A stretch of 64,000 nucleotides of DNA from Bacteroidota bacterium (GCA_016868585.1 VGGR01000002.1:124001-188000); one strand, 5' to 3'; positions 8,792 to 17,774 are shown, counted from the stretch's first letter. The notes: generated from the sequence alone by a model not told the origin. A program made the numbers and translations.

Positions 8792-9682
8792 ATGCATGCA
8801 TCTTTAAAATTTCTTGCGCTCAGCTTATTAACATCGCTGATGGTAAGTTGTTCAGGGCAAGCCTATCAAAAAACGCCAGGAGGTATGCCTTACAAGCTGA
8901 TCAGAAGTAAGGACACACAACAAGCGCGTATTGGTAGCTATATCAAATTAACATTGACTCAAAAAATCAACGACAGCGTTTATTTTACAACCGGCAATAG
9001 ACTACCTATCTATATCCCGGTTCCTCCGCAGACGCAACCGTATGACATATCAGAGTTGTGGACTTCACTTCATCGTGGTGATTCTGTTATTGCCACTCAA
9101 ATGATGGATACTTTTTTAAAAAGGCTCCCTGCTGGAAATCTTCCTCCAGAATTTAAAAAAGGTGACCGTATTATTACTTATATCAAAGTATTGGGAATAT
9201 TTAGTTCCGACAGCTTAAAGACCCTTGATGAACAGAATGAAAGCAAAGCTTACAGCATTCGTGAAAAATCCGAAGTGGAAAGTTTTCTTGGCGAAAAGCT
9301 AAGCTTGGTTCAACGCACTCCTGCCGGAGCTTATGTTGAAGTGGTTTCAGCCGGTACCGGAGCATTGATCAAAACAGGAGATTATGTTTCTGTAAACTAC
9401 ACCGGCAAAACATTTGAGGGTAAGGTTTTTGACAGCAATACGGATACCGCATTCAAGCATGTAGAACCACTTAAATTTTCAGTAGGAGTTGGACAAATGA
9501 TCAAGGGATTTGATGAGGCTATGCCTTATCTAAGAAAAGGGGCTAAAGGAAAAATATATATCCCATCCCTTTTGGGATATGGAGCAGCACCTCCTCCAGG
9601 CGGTCCTATCAAACCATACGAACATTTGGTTTTTGATGTGGAGATTACTGATGTTCAGGCGAAAGCTCCTACAACAAATTAG
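8792..9682 (+). CDS. FKBP-type peptidyl-prolyl isomerase lipoprotein
   Basis: The 296-residue protein starts with a lipoprotein signal peptide, hydrophobic from about residue 5 and ending at a cysteine near 20 (LMVSCSG, a weak lipobox). The C-terminal 100 residues are a clear FKBP domain: GDYVSVNYTGKTFEGKVFD, FSVGVGQMIKGFDEAM, GAKGKIYIPSLLGYG and HLVFDVEITDV. The middle region (about 30-150) resembles a degenerate second FKBP fold. It should catalyse proline isomerisation on exported proteins. The last 14 nt overlap the end of convergent folP. Confidence 0.88.
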   Translation: MHASLKFLALSLLTSLMVSCSGQAYQKTPGGMPYKLIRSKDTQQARIGSYIKLTLTQKINDSVYFTTGNRLPIYIPVPPQTQPYDISELWTSLHRGDSVIATQMMDTFLKRLPAGNLPPEFKKGDRIITYIKVLGIFSSDSLKTLDEQNESKAYSIREKSEVESFLGEKLSLVQRTPAGAYVEVVSAGTGALIKTGDYVSVNYTGKTFEGKVFDSNTDTAFKHVEPLKFSVGVGQMIKGFDEAMPYLRKGAKGKIYIPSLLGYGAAPPPGGPIKPYEHLVFDVEITDVQAKAPTTN

Positions 9683-10505
9683 GATATAGCGCGTTGAATA
9701 AGTTGATTCCATCAACGGCTTCCTGTACATCATGAACGCGTAAAATAGTGGCACCTTTTTGTAGGCCTATGGCATGCAAAAAGGTGCTTCCATTTAAAGC
9801 CCCCGCGGGGTCTGTTTGGAGGGTTTTGTATATGAAAGATTTTCTGGATAATCCTAATAATAAGGGCAATTCTAAAATTTGAAAGGCCTCCAGATTCGCC
9901 ATTAATTCAAAATTTTGTTCAATAGTTTTAGCAAACCCGATTCCTGGATCTACGATTAGTTGCGGTATGCCGTAAGCCTGGCAGGCCTTTTTTCTTTCGG
10001 TCAAAAAAACAAGCACCTCATTCACCACATTTTTGTAATCCGTTTTTAATTGCATTGTCTGTGGATCACCACGCATATGCATTATCACATAGGGCACTTG
10101 TAAACGAGATACTGTCGATAACATATCGGCATCAAGCAAACCTGCACTAATATCGTTAACCATATGTGCTCCAGCTAGTATGGCTGCTTCCGCCACTTTA
10201 GCATGAAAAGTGTCAATAGATAAAAAGGCAGTGGGAAACTCTTTGACAAGTTGCTCAATGGGGGGTATTACACGAGCATGCTCTTCCTCTGCAGTAAGCC
10301 ATTGGCTACCAGGTCGGGTACTTTGTCCTCCAATATCTAAAATGGAAGCACCAGCAGTCAGCATTTGCTCAGCTTTCAAAAGTATTTCTTCCAGTACAGT
10401 TACACGACTGGGAGTATAAAAAGAGTCTGGAGTAACATTAAGTATCCCCATAACAATGGGTTTATCCACAACTATTGTCCTATTCTTACTCTTGAGTGAA
10501 TACAT
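9669..10505 (-). CDS. folP: Dihydropteroate synthase
   Basis: The 278-residue enzyme condenses p-aminobenzoate with hydroxymethyl-dihydropterin pyrophosphate in folate synthesis. Diagnostic motifs are MGILNVTPDSF at the N-terminus, ILDIGGQSTRPGS, LSIDTFHAKVAEAAI followed by NDISAG, and the C-terminal ILRVHDVQEA. Length is typical. Its 3' end overlaps the FKBP gene tail to tail. In Bacteroidota it commonly lies back to back with DUF1599 and DoxX genes, as here; folB is elsewhere in the window (53563-53937). Confidence 0.96.
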   Translation of the reverse strand: MYSLKSKNRTIVVDKPIVMGILNVTPDSFYTPSRVTVLEEILLKAEQMLTAGASILDIGGQSTRPGSQWLTAEEEHARVIPPIEQLVKEFPTAFLSIDTFHAKVAEAAILAGAHMVNDISAGLLDADMLSTVSRLQVPYVIMHMRGDPQTMQLKTDYKNVVNEVLVFLTERKKACQAYGIPQLIVDPGIGFAKTIEQNFELMANLEAFQILELPLLLGLSRKSFIYKTLQTDPAGALNGSTFLHAIGLQKGATILRVHDVQEAVDGINLFNALYPNLL

Positions 10506-10519
10506 TACGGCTTCTTGTT

Positions 10520-10527
10520 TATTTTTG
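10520..10527 (+). promoter_or_regulatory. Promoter -7 box for the DUF1599-DoxX unit
   Basis: TATTTTTG lies 25 bp before the ATG at 10553, in the divergent region between folP and the DUF1599 gene. Confidence 0.45.
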
Positions 10528-10552
10528 ATAAAGGTACGAAAGTCAATAAGCT

Positions 10553-11083
10553 ATGCAGGATACATCAAAACAATATGACAAAGTAGTCGAATCATGCAAG
10601 GATATTTTTCTAAGGAAATCTGCCGATTATGGAACTTCCTGGAGGGTACTCCGTACCATTTCGGTTGTAGATCAGCTTTTCATAAAGGCACAACGAATTA
10701 GAACCATACAACAAAAGGGAACACAACGTGTAGAGGATAATATTGCTGCAGAATTTCAAGGTATCATTAACTATGGTGTAATTGGATTGATTCAACGCCA
10801 ACTTCACACTTCAGAAATTGAGGATATTCCGGTTGAGAAATTATCCCTTCTCTACAAGCAACAAGTAAATACAGCAAAACACTTGATGCTGGATAAAAAT
10901 CATGATTATGGGGAAGCGTGGCGGGAAATGAGTCAGGAAAGCTTTGTAGATCTCATTCTTGTCAAACTGCAGCGAATCAAACAAATACTCGCCAATGACG
11001 GCAAAACATTGATTAGCGAGGGCATTGACGCAAACTATCTCGATATCATCAATTATGCGGTATTTGCCTTGATTTTATTATGA
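10553..11083 (+). CDS. DUF1599 (nucleotide-modification-associated) protein with two tandem domains
   Basis: The 176-residue cytoplasmic protein contains two copies of the same fold. The first (about residues 1-85) has SADYGTSWRVLR, then VDQLFIKAQRIRTIQ and IINYGVIGLI. The second (about 95-176) has NHDYGEAWREMS, then VDLILVKLQRIKQI and IINYAVFALI. DUF1599 proteins are linked in the literature to nucleotide-modification contexts, but no reaction is established. The stop overlaps the next start by 4 bp (ATGA), indicating translational coupling with the DoxX-like gene. Confidence 0.85.
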   Translation: MQDTSKQYDKVVESCKDIFLRKSADYGTSWRVLRTISVVDQLFIKAQRIRTIQQKGTQRVEDNIAAEFQGIINYGVIGLIQRQLHTSEIEDIPVEKLSLLYKQQVNTAKHLMLDKNHDYGEAWREMSQESFVDLILVKLQRIKQILANDGKTLISEGIDANYLDIINYAVFALILL

Positions 11084-12186
11084 AATGGATTCACTTTCTT
11101 GTCCGCTTTCTGGTAGGCCTATTGTTCATCTTCTCAGGCCTTATAAAAGCTAATGATCCGCAAGGTCTAAGCTATAAAATTCAAGAATTCCTTGAAATAT
11201 GGGATCTGCATTCGTTCAACTCATTCACGCTGCCCATTGCTGTTTTTCTGAATACTGCAGAGATAGGCCTCGGAGTGGCTTTACTAGTTAATTTCAAAAC
11301 AAAAGCCACACATTTTTTATTACTCTTATTGTTGTTTTTTTTTACCGCTTTAACCGGCTATACCTATTTGACCGGATATCCAAAAAATTGTGGCTGTTTC
11401 GGTGATTGTTTACTCCTTAGTGCCGGGCAGTCCTTTTTAAAAGATGTGGTTTTGCTGGTCATGCTGATTTTCTTGCATTACTTTTCTGAGTTGAATACAA
11501 TAGGCACAAGTGTGCGTTATGCAGGATTCAATTGTTTGGTTAGTATTATAGCAGGGATAGGGCTTCAATATCACACATTAAATCATTTGCCCATCATTGA
11601 TTGTTTGCCATACAAAATAGGAGCTGATCTCTCTATCAATAGGAAGATCCCAGCTACAGCTATCCCCGATAGCACGGTAGTTTATTTCACTTATGAAAAA
11701 AATAACCAATTGGTGCAATTCTCTGCCACTGAATTTCCGGCTGATTTTTCGCCCCAAGACTATCAATTTGTGAAGCGTGAAGACAAGTTGATACGCCCGG
11801 GAAAAGATATGGATCCTCCCATCAAAGGTTTTGTATTGTCGGGAGAAACCGGCATTGATTCCACAGAGCACATACTACAATTGCCGGCAGTTGTATTGGT
11901 ACTTGCCGATAAAGCAGCTGCTGTACAAAAAAGTCTTAAAGTATTGGATTTGCTGCCCCAAACTAAAACTGGGTTCAATAAAATTCCTGTTTATGTGGTT
12001 ACCGCAGAACCCACTACTGTTAGGGAACTGCTTTCTCAAACAAAGTTTAATGGATGGCCAGTATTTAGTTGTGATCTCAAAGCTATTCAAACAGCAGCTA
12101 GGACCAACCCCACTATCTATTATCTAGAAAAAGGAGTGGTTATTAAGAAGAAGGCCGCTATCGATTATAACGAAAGCAACTATTGA
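11080..12186 (+). CDS. DoxX/MauE-like redox-associated membrane protein (BT_3928 type)
   Basis: The 368-residue protein has an N-terminal four-to-five-helix membrane domain (about residues 1-165) of DoxX/MauE type: FLVGLLFIFSGLIKANDPQG, a second and third helix, then the conserved cysteine motif NCGCFGDC near residue 105 preceding LKDVVLLVMLIFL. A fifth hydrophobic segment near 150 leads into a C-terminal soluble half of about 190 residues with no motif I can name. The cysteine cluster suggests a disulfide or thiol role, which is inference. It is coupled to the DUF1599 gene and its tail overlaps the convergent DUF721 gene by 7 bp. Confidence 0.75.
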   Translation: MKWIHFLVRFLVGLLFIFSGLIKANDPQGLSYKIQEFLEIWDLHSFNSFTLPIAVFLNTAEIGLGVALLVNFKTKATHFLLLLLLFFFTALTGYTYLTGYPKNCGCFGDCLLLSAGQSFLKDVVLLVMLIFLHYFSELNTIGTSVRYAGFNCLVSIIAGIGLQYHTLNHLPIIDCLPYKIGADLSINRKIPATAIPDSTVVYFTYEKNNQLVQFSATEFPADFSPQDYQFVKREDKLIRPGKDMDPPIKGFVLSGETGIDSTEHILQLPAVVLVLADKAAAVQKSLKVLDLLPQTKTGFNKIPVYVVTAEPTTVRELLSQTKFNGWPVFSCDLKAIQTAARTNPTIYYLEKGVVIKKKAAIDYNESNY

Positions 12187-12461
12187 ATGATCACTTCCCG
12201 AACAATGGGAGATCCTAACCAGTCGTTTACTTTTTGCCGGATAGTGGACCGTTGAAATTGTAATTCGTTTCGAAGAGGGCCCACTTGTGTATGGATGAAC
12301 AATTTGTCTCCTTGTAGACGTATGTTGTCCGTATAACGGGCAATGGTTTTCCCGACTAAGGTTTCCCAAGCGTCTTTAATTTGGAATGCCTGAATTTGAT
12401 CTCCTACACAACTTTCCTTTAAGTAAAGTTGAAGCGCTTGAGCAAGGGAATAGGTAGACAT
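12180..12461 (-). CDS. DUF721 (DciA-like) protein
   Basis: The 93-residue basic protein has the DUF721 pattern: an N-terminal helix, AWETLVGKTIARYTDNIRL, then DKLFIHTQVGPLRNELQFQR and a C-terminal KVNDWLG helix. DUF721 includes DciA, a loader of the replicative helicase in bacteria lacking DnaC. It lies 18 bp downstream of recF on the same strand, a common arrangement. Short DUF721 proteins of this size are typical of Bacteroidota. A role in DNA metabolism is inferred from family and neighbour. Confidence 0.82.
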   Translation of the reverse strand: MSTYSLAQALQLYLKESCVGDQIQAFQIKDAWETLVGKTIARYTDNIRLQGDKLFIHTQVGPLRNELQFQRSTIRQKVNDWLGSPIVREVIIQ

Positions 12462-12479
12462 ATCACAAAAGTAAGAGGA

Positions 12480-13586
12480 TTACACGCAACAAACCTGATA
12501 GGGAAGATTTAGTTTTTGCAGATTGGATGCTAATCGATTAGCAGATGTATCTGTGATGAACACCTGGGATACGGTCTGTTCAAATACCAACTTTATTAAG
12601 TTCTGGACTCGAACCTCATCAAGCTTTTCAAAAAGATCGTCCAATAAGAGCAGGGGAGGGCTATCATTTTTTTTCTCCAGCACATGTAAAGCAGCCAATT
12701 TAAGCGCAAAGAGCAGGCTTTTACGTTGCCCCTGTGAGGCGATTGTTTTGAAGGCTTGTCCCTGCATGCTAAAAGATAGATCGTCACGATGAGGTCCCTG
12801 CGTAGTTCGATGTAGCAAAATATCTCTGTGTTGATTATTCGCGAGTAATTGTTCAAAATCAAGAATGCCAAGCTGGCTGTTGAACTGTATGGAAATCTCC
12901 TCAGTTGCTTCATCAGGTTTTTCTGCAATCTTGTTGTATAGCAGCAAGATCTGCGGAATAAGGTCCGTAATCGTCTTGATTCTGGCCTTGTGTAAGTAAG
13001 TGCCAGCCGGAATAGTTTGTTGGTCAATGACTGCCAAAACAGTTGAATGAGTGGCTCCTTGTTCAGCCATTTCCTTTAACAACGCATTTCGTTGTTGGAG
13101 AAGTTTGTTATAAGTCATTAAATTTCGCAGGTAATCAGGGTCAAGCTGAGCTATTAATTGATCCAGGTAAGAGCGGCGAACTTTACTTTCACCTGTTATC
13201 AACAAGGTGTCGTCCGGGGCAATGAATATCAATGGATAGTTTCCTATGTGATCTGTTTGCTTTTGAATGGCAGACCCATTTACGCTAATTTCTTTTCTCC
13301 CATTTTCTCGCAGCACACAACTCACCTTTTCTGCAAATGAAGACCTATCAAATATCCCTTCAAGCCGAAAGCCAATTTCACCATGCCGGACAGCCGATTG
13401 GTCGGTTTTTGTAAAGTAACTTTTAGTCAGGCATAAGAAATGGATGGCATCCAGCAAATTTGTTTTACCAACCCCATTTAAGCCAGTTATCCCAACAATT
13501 CTTTTATCAAAGAAAAACTGTCTGGCAGCATAGTTTTTAAATTGTGTAAGTGCCAATTGGGTGAGTTGGGGCATACTGGGCTGCAA
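12480..13586 (-). CDS. recF: DNA replication and repair protein RecF
   Basis: The 368-residue SMC-like ATPase acts at gapped DNA and stalled forks with RecO and RecR. It shows Walker A (GLNGVGKTNLLDAIHFLC), the LTKSYF block, the ABC signature region (SQGQRKSLLFALKLAALH) and Walker B with D-loop (LLLLDDLFEKLD). The ATG at 13586 is followed by MPQLTQLALTQFKNYA, matching the normal RecF N-terminus (an alternative ATG four codons later is possible). It is divergent from pdhA, whose promoter lies just outside recF. Confidence 0.96.
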   Translation of the reverse strand: MQPSMPQLTQLALTQFKNYAARQFFFDKRIVGITGLNGVGKTNLLDAIHFLCLTKSYFTKTDQSAVRHGEIGFRLEGIFDRSSFAEKVSCVLRENGRKEISVNGSAIQKQTDHIGNYPLIFIAPDDTLLITGESKVRRSYLDQLIAQLDPDYLRNLMTYNKLLQQRNALLKEMAEQGATHSTVLAVIDQQTIPAGTYLHKARIKTITDLIPQILLLYNKIAEKPDEATEEISIQFNSQLGILDFEQLLANNQHRDILLHRTTQGPHRDDLSFSMQGQAFKTIASQGQRKSLLFALKLAALHVLEKKNDSPPLLLLDDLFEKLDEVRVQNLIKLVFEQTVSQVFITDTSANRLASNLQKLNLPYQVCCV

Positions 13587-13611
13587 TTTACCTAATGTGG
13601 GGTCTTTCCCT

Positions 13612-13619
13612 TATTTTTG
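13612..13619 (+). promoter_or_regulatory. Promoter -7 box for pdhA
   Basis: TATTTTTG lies 19 bp before the TTG start chosen for pdhA. Its position argues against the upstream ATG at 13561 being the real start. Confidence 0.5.
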
Positions 13620-13638
13620 CGACTCAAAATTGAACCCG

Positions 13639-14634
13639 TTGACCAGCAAATTTTCTAAGGAAACTTACCTCTACTGGTACGAGCTGATGCAGCTAATCCG
13701 TCAATTTGAGTTGATAGCAGAGGAAAAGTATAAAATGGAGGGTAAGATAAGAGGTTTCTTTCATGCGTACGTTGGCCAGGAGGCAATTGCTGCCGGTTGC
13801 ATGACTGCTACTCGTTCATCAGACCTTTTTATTACCGCTTACCGTGACCACGGATTGGCCATAGCCAAGGGTGTTTCTGTAAACAGTTGCATGGCTGAAC
13901 TGTACGGTAAAGCTACAGGATGTGCCAAGGGTAAAGGTGGCAGTATGCATTTATTTAGTAAAATCAATAATTTTTATGGCGGAAATGGAATTGTTGGGGC
14001 CCAAATAGGAACAGGTGCAGGGCTTGCCTTTGCAGAAAAATACAGAGATACCGATAACGTTGTAGTAGCTTTTTTTGGGGATGGCGCAGCCAGGCAGGGA
14101 ATATTACATGAATCCTTCAATCTGGCTATGTTGTGGAAACTTCCTGTTGTTTTTATTTGTGAAAACAACAATTATGCTATGGGCACATCCATACAAAGGA
14201 CCTCTAATGTCATCGATATTTACAAACTAGCCGATTCCTATGAAATGCCCGCTGATATCATTGACGGGATGAGTGCAGAGGCCGTGCATACTGGTGTCAT
14301 TCGCGCTGTAAATCGAGCACGTGAAAAAGGAGGGCCTACTTTACTTGAAATAAAAACATATCGTTACAAAGGACACTCTGTCAGTGATCCACAGAAGTAC
14401 CGCAGTAAAGATGAGGTGGATGAGTATCGGAGCAAGGATCCTATCCAGCAGATTACGCAAACCATACTTGCGGAGGGATATGCTACACAGGAATTTCTGG
14501 ACAGCATCAATAATCGAGTGGACAAAATGGTTGCTGCCTCAGTTCAATTTGCTGAAGAAAGTCCATGGCCTGATGATAGTGAGGTACTCAAAAATGTTTA
14601 CGTTGACGCTAATTACCCTTTTATAATCGATTAA
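13639..14634 (+). CDS. pdhA: Pyruvate dehydrogenase E1 component, alpha subunit
   Basis: The 331-residue protein is the thiamine-diphosphate-binding alpha chain of pyruvate dehydrogenase E1. It shows HAYVGQEAIAAG, AYRDHGLA, KGKGGSMHLF, the TPP motif GDGAARQGILHESFNLA, NNNYAMGTS, and the phosphorylation-loop-like YRYKGHSVSDPQKYR. I choose the TTG at 13639 because the protein then begins LTSKFSKETYLYWYELM, the usual N-terminus, and because a promoter box lies just upstream; the longer frame from 13561 would contain that promoter and overlap recF. E1-beta and E2 genes are not adjacent. Confidence 0.92.
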   Translation: MTSKFSKETYLYWYELMQLIRQFELIAEEKYKMEGKIRGFFHAYVGQEAIAAGCMTATRSSDLFITAYRDHGLAIAKGVSVNSCMAELYGKATGCAKGKGGSMHLFSKINNFYGGNGIVGAQIGTGAGLAFAEKYRDTDNVVVAFFGDGAARQGILHESFNLAMLWKLPVVFICENNNYAMGTSIQRTSNVIDIYKLADSYEMPADIIDGMSAEAVHTGVIRAVNRAREKGGPTLLEIKTYRYKGHSVSDPQKYRSKDEVDEYRSKDPIQQITQTILAEGYATQEFLDSINNRVDKMVAASVQFAEESPWPDDSEVLKNVYVDANYPFIID

Positions 14635-14641
14635 TATTGAT

Positions 14642-15304
14642 ATGGGAACTACTCTATCTACAAATGCAGTAGCAAAGCTTTGGAATCAATATAGCAAGCA
14701 GCTTAGCTTAGCAGCCTTGTTTATTATTGGCTCAGTAGCAATGTGGTATGCTTATCAAAATTTTTATCAACTCCCAAAGGAGAAAAAAGCCGTTGAAGCA
14801 TTGTTTCGTGCCGAGGAATACTACCGTAAAGATTCAATTGCGTTGGCGTTAAACGGAGATGGACAAAGTCTTGGTTTCATCAAGTTTATTGAAAAACATT
14901 CCGGCACGAAGGCGGCAGATCTGGCTTGTTTTTATGCAGGTAGTTGCTATCTCAAGATTGGGGACAATGCAAAAGCAATCCGCTATCTCGAAAAGTTCTC
15001 CAGCGATTCTAAGATCACCCAGGCTCGTGCGTTCAAGTTGTTGGGAGATGCTTACGGGGACAGTGGAAAGAACAACGAGGCCCTGAGAAACTATAAGAAA
15101 GCAGGTCGTCATTTCAAGCAGGATGAAGTTAACTCTCCTGAATACCTGTTTATGGCAGCCTATTTTGCGGATCAAATAATGAAGAATACTGCTGAAGCGG
15201 TTGCACTTTATGAAGAGATCCGTTCAAAATATCCTCGCAGTCAGCAATCCTTTGATGCAGAGAAAAACCTGGCCCGATTAGGTATTTATTCAAGCAAAGA
15301 TTAA
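14642..15304 (+). CDS. Membrane-anchored TPR protein
   Basis: The 220-residue protein has one membrane segment near the N-terminus (about residues 22-40, AALFIIGSVAMWYAYQNFY), leaving the rest on one side of the membrane. The remaining 170 residues are helical with at least three tetratricopeptide-like units: LACFYAGSCYLKIGDNAKAIRYL, ARAFKLLGDAYGDSGKNNEALRNY (described by parts, near 130) and EYLFMAAYFADQ..EAVALYEEI near 175. The layout resembles YfgM/ancillary SecYEG TPR proteins, though that assignment is tentative. It begins 7 bp after pdhA. Confidence 0.7.
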   Translation: MGTTLSTNAVAKLWNQYSKQLSLAALFIIGSVAMWYAYQNFYQLPKEKKAVEALFRAEEYYRKDSIALALNGDGQSLGFIKFIEKHSGTKAADLACFYAGSCYLKIGDNAKAIRYLEKFSSDSKITQARAFKLLGDAYGDSGKNNEALRNYKKAGRHFKQDEVNSPEYLFMAAYFADQIMKNTAEAVALYEEIRSKYPRSQQSFDAEKNLARLGIYSSKD

Positions 15305-15314
15305 CTCCAGGCCG

Positions 15315-16034
15315 TTGAACATTCAGCTTTTCATACCCTGTTTCATTGATCAACTGTATCCCACTACTGCCTTTAACATGATCAAAGTACTTGAAAAGGC
15401 AGGTTGCACCGTATCGTATAATACCAAACAAACCTGCTGTGGGCAGGCTGCCTTTAATGCCGGGTATTGGGAAGAAGCTAAAGAAGTTTGTCAAAAATTT
15501 ATCTCAGATTTCAAGGGCACAGCCCCAATAATTGTACCCAGTGCATCCTGTGGAGGTTTTGTCAAAAATTATTACCAACAGCTGTACGACAATTCTTCAC
15601 TGCATCATGAAGTCCAGGAATTGAAACAACGAGTTGTAGAGTTCTCCTATTTTCTTTGTAAAGATATAGGAGTTACCAGATTTGGTGCAACATTAAATGG
15701 GAAAGCCACTTATCATGACTCATGTGCTGCATTGCGTGAGTGTGGGATAAAAGAGGAGCCACGCAAACTACTTAAGCAAGTGGAGGGATTGGAGTTGCTT
15801 GAGATGAATGAAACAGAAACCTGCTGCGGATTTGGTGGGACTTTTGCCGTAAAATTTGAATCAATATCTATGGCAATGGGGGAACAAAAGGTCGAGCACG
15901 CATTAGCAACAGGAGCCGATTATTTGATTTCCACTGACCTGTCTTGCCTTATGCATTTGCAAGGTTATATCCAACATAAAAACTACAAGTTGAAAACAAT
16001 GCACTTGGCTGATGTATTGGCCGCTGGTTGGTAA
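15315..16034 (+). CDS. lutA: (Fe-S)-binding CCG-domain protein, LutA/YkgE type
   Basis: The 239-residue protein has two CCG cysteine-rich domains: CFID and CCGQAAF in the first half (near 10 and 41), and the second-copy CCGFGGTF near 172. Other cysteines are in PSASCGGF near 78 and DSCAALREC near 136. LutA is one subunit of the LutABC L-lactate oxidation complex. The start is TTG (15315), placing IQLFIPCFIDQLYP at the expected N-terminus. No lutB or lutC follows, so either partners lie elsewhere or this paralogue works with another oxidoreductase. Confidence 0.82.
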   Translation: MNIQLFIPCFIDQLYPTTAFNMIKVLEKAGCTVSYNTKQTCCGQAAFNAGYWEEAKEVCQKFISDFKGTAPIIVPSASCGGFVKNYYQQLYDNSSLHHEVQELKQRVVEFSYFLCKDIGVTRFGATLNGKATYHDSCAALRECGIKEEPRKLLKQVEGLELLEMNETETCCGFGGTFAVKFESISMAMGEQKVEHALATGADYLISTDLSCLMHLQGYIQHKNYKLKTMHLADVLAAGW

Positions 16035-16038
16035 ATAA

Positions 16039-16449
16039 ATGCGTATGGCTTATTGGTTATTAAAGTCTGAACCCTTTAAATATTCCTGGGAACAATTAGA
16101 AAAGGATAAGAAGACCTTTTGGGATGGTGTTAGAAATTATGCCGCAAGAAACAATCTGCGCGCAATGAAAAAAGGTGACCTGGCTTTTTTTTATCACAGC
16201 AATGAAGGATTAGCCATAGTAGGAATTGTTGAAATTGTCAAAGAAGCCTACCCAGATCCTACCAGCAGCGAGGTAGCCTGGGTTGCCGTAGACGTTGCAC
16301 CGGTAAAGAAATTAAAAAAAGAAGTTACTCTTGCCACAATCAAGGCAAACAAGCAATTACAAAACATTTCGCTGGTAAAACAAAGCCGGTTGTCTGTGCA
16401 GCCTGTTTCGCCGAAAGAGTGGGGTATCATATTATCGTTAGCCAGCTAG
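16039..16449 (+). CDS. EVE-domain protein
   Basis: The 136-residue protein is a single EVE domain, related to PUA and YTH folds that bind modified bases. Visible motifs: YWLLKSEPFKYSWEQL at the N-terminus, FWDGVRNYAARNNLRAMKKGD, and FFYHSNEGLAIVGIVEI. EVE proteins are thought to read modified nucleotides in RNA or DNA; the ligand here is unknown. It starts 4 bp after the lutA-like stop. A second in-frame ATG at codon 3 may be the true start. Confidence 0.88.
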   Translation: MRMAYWLLKSEPFKYSWEQLEKDKKTFWDGVRNYAARNNLRAMKKGDLAFFYHSNEGLAIVGIVEIVKEAYPDPTSSEVAWVAVDVAPVKKLKKEVTLATIKANKQLQNISLVKQSRLSVQPVSPKEWGIILSLAS

Positions 16450-16454
16450 TTAAC

Positions 16455-17774
16455 TTACTTTTTTATTTCTTTTTCTATGAAGCGCACGCCCTCCTTCGCC
16501 AAGGCGGGTAGTACCTGTTGGTAGAGAGTAGCTGACAGGGGTCGCTGAAGTCCAATTAAATCAATCTTATTGCTCAGAAACAGGGTAGTTGCTATGGCTA
16601 ATGGTAGTCCTACGGTTGTTGCCATTGCAGTATCAGAGGCGTTTTTACCATCTAATACGAGGGAACTGATCAGGGAATACTCTTCTTCCTGTAATAAATA
16701 AGTTACCTCATGTTGCATAACCACACGGTCCTGATCATTTTCATTCATGCCCAATGCTCTTTCCAGCAACTCCTGTAGTAAGCTGGCCGGAGAATATTCC
16801 TCTTTTTTGATTAGCATTGAGGAAGATAAAAGACCTAAGGACTTTGCTTGTTTTGCAAAAAGAGAATCTTCCTTTAACCAGTTCTGGTATTTCTCAATTT
16901 GGTTGTTAGTGGTAAGTAGCTGAAAAATTATTTCGGCAGGATACGGGGTCGTATAATAGGATAAGGGAAGCTCATTGGTGAGTCCCAGTGCTATTAATTT
17001 TTTCCAACCGCGCATGAAATCTGGGTGCCGTAGTGTGGTTCTAATAAAAGTTTCCGCTTCTTCTAATTGGTACAGAGAAATATAAGGTATGGAGTTACGA
17101 TTCGGGTACCAGGCTAAAGTTCCTGCATTTTCAATGGCTACAGTTTGTACTTGATCAAATACGTTTTCATAGGTCAATTCTTTAATGGTATTGTGTTGCT
17201 TATAAATAGCGCCTTGTTTTCCGGCAGCCACTACGTTGGCAGGATTCCAACTGATTTTGTAATGCCAAGGGTTGTTATCGCTTTGAGGCGCTACCAAACC
17301 TCCACAATGAGAAACAAATGATTTAATGGACCCGCCTTTGCGCTTAATCTTGTCCAGCATAGCCATTGCACTCATGTGGTCTATACCCGGGTCCAATCCC
17401 ATTTCATAAAGGAAAAGGAGTCCCTTGCTTCGAATCGCTGGTTCCAACTCTTCAACTTCCTTATCCAAATAAGATGCGGTAAAAAGGTGTTTGTTGAATT
17501 GAAGGCAATCCCGGGCAACCAATATATGCAAATGGGCGGGAAGCAATGAAATAATCAGGTCTGCATTGGCAATTGCCTTTTCTCTTTCGTCCGTTTTTTT
17601 TATATCCAGATTCAGGGCTGTGCCCCTTGAATTTCCGGCAATTTTTTGGTTGATCAAAGTTAGGTTGGTGTCGGCAACAATCAATTTCCAATCCATTTCA
17701 GCGGCCTTTTCCAAGAGGTATTTAATCAGCACGGTGGCGCTCTTTCCTGCCCCGAATAACAAGACGATTTTCAT
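16455..17774 (-). CDS. Saccharopine dehydrogenase-family protein
   Basis: The 439-residue protein has an N-terminal Rossmann fold (VLLFGAGKSATVLIKYLL), followed by ADLIISLLPAHLHILVA and YLDKEVEELEPA, and the family hallmark GLDPGIDHMSAMAMLD near 125. A long C-terminal domain completes it. This matches the glutamate-forming saccharopine dehydrogenase family used in lysine metabolism. Substrate is not certain, because Bacteroidota make lysine by the diaminopimelate route and may use this enzyme catabolically. It converges with the EVE gene, 5 bp apart. Confidence 0.82.
   Translation of the reverse strand: MKIVLLFGAGKSATVLIKYLLEKAAEMDWKLIVADTNLTLINQKIAGNSRGTALNLDIKKTDEREKAIANADLIISLLPAHLHILVARDCLQFNKHLFTASYLDKEVEELEPAIRSKGLLFLYEMGLDPGIDHMSAMAMLDKIKRKGGSIKSFVSHCGGLVAPQSDNNPWHYKISWNPANVVAAGKQGAIYKQHNTIKELTYENVFDQVQTVAIENAGTLAWYPNRNSIPYISLYQLEEAETFIRTTLRHPDFMRGWKKLIALGLTNELPLSYYTTPYPAEIIFQLLTTNNQIEKYQNWLKEDSLFAKQAKSLGLLSSSMLIKKEEYSPASLLQELLERALGMNENDQDRVVMQHEVTYLLQEEEYSLISSLVLDGKNASDTAMATTVGLPLAIATTLFLSNKIDLIGLQRPLSATLYQQVLPALAKEGVRFIEKEIKK

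Noticed and set aside
13561-13638. An N-terminal extension of pdhA from ATG 13561
   Set aside because: The extra residues do not look like PdhA, the stretch contains a promoter box and it overlaps recF.
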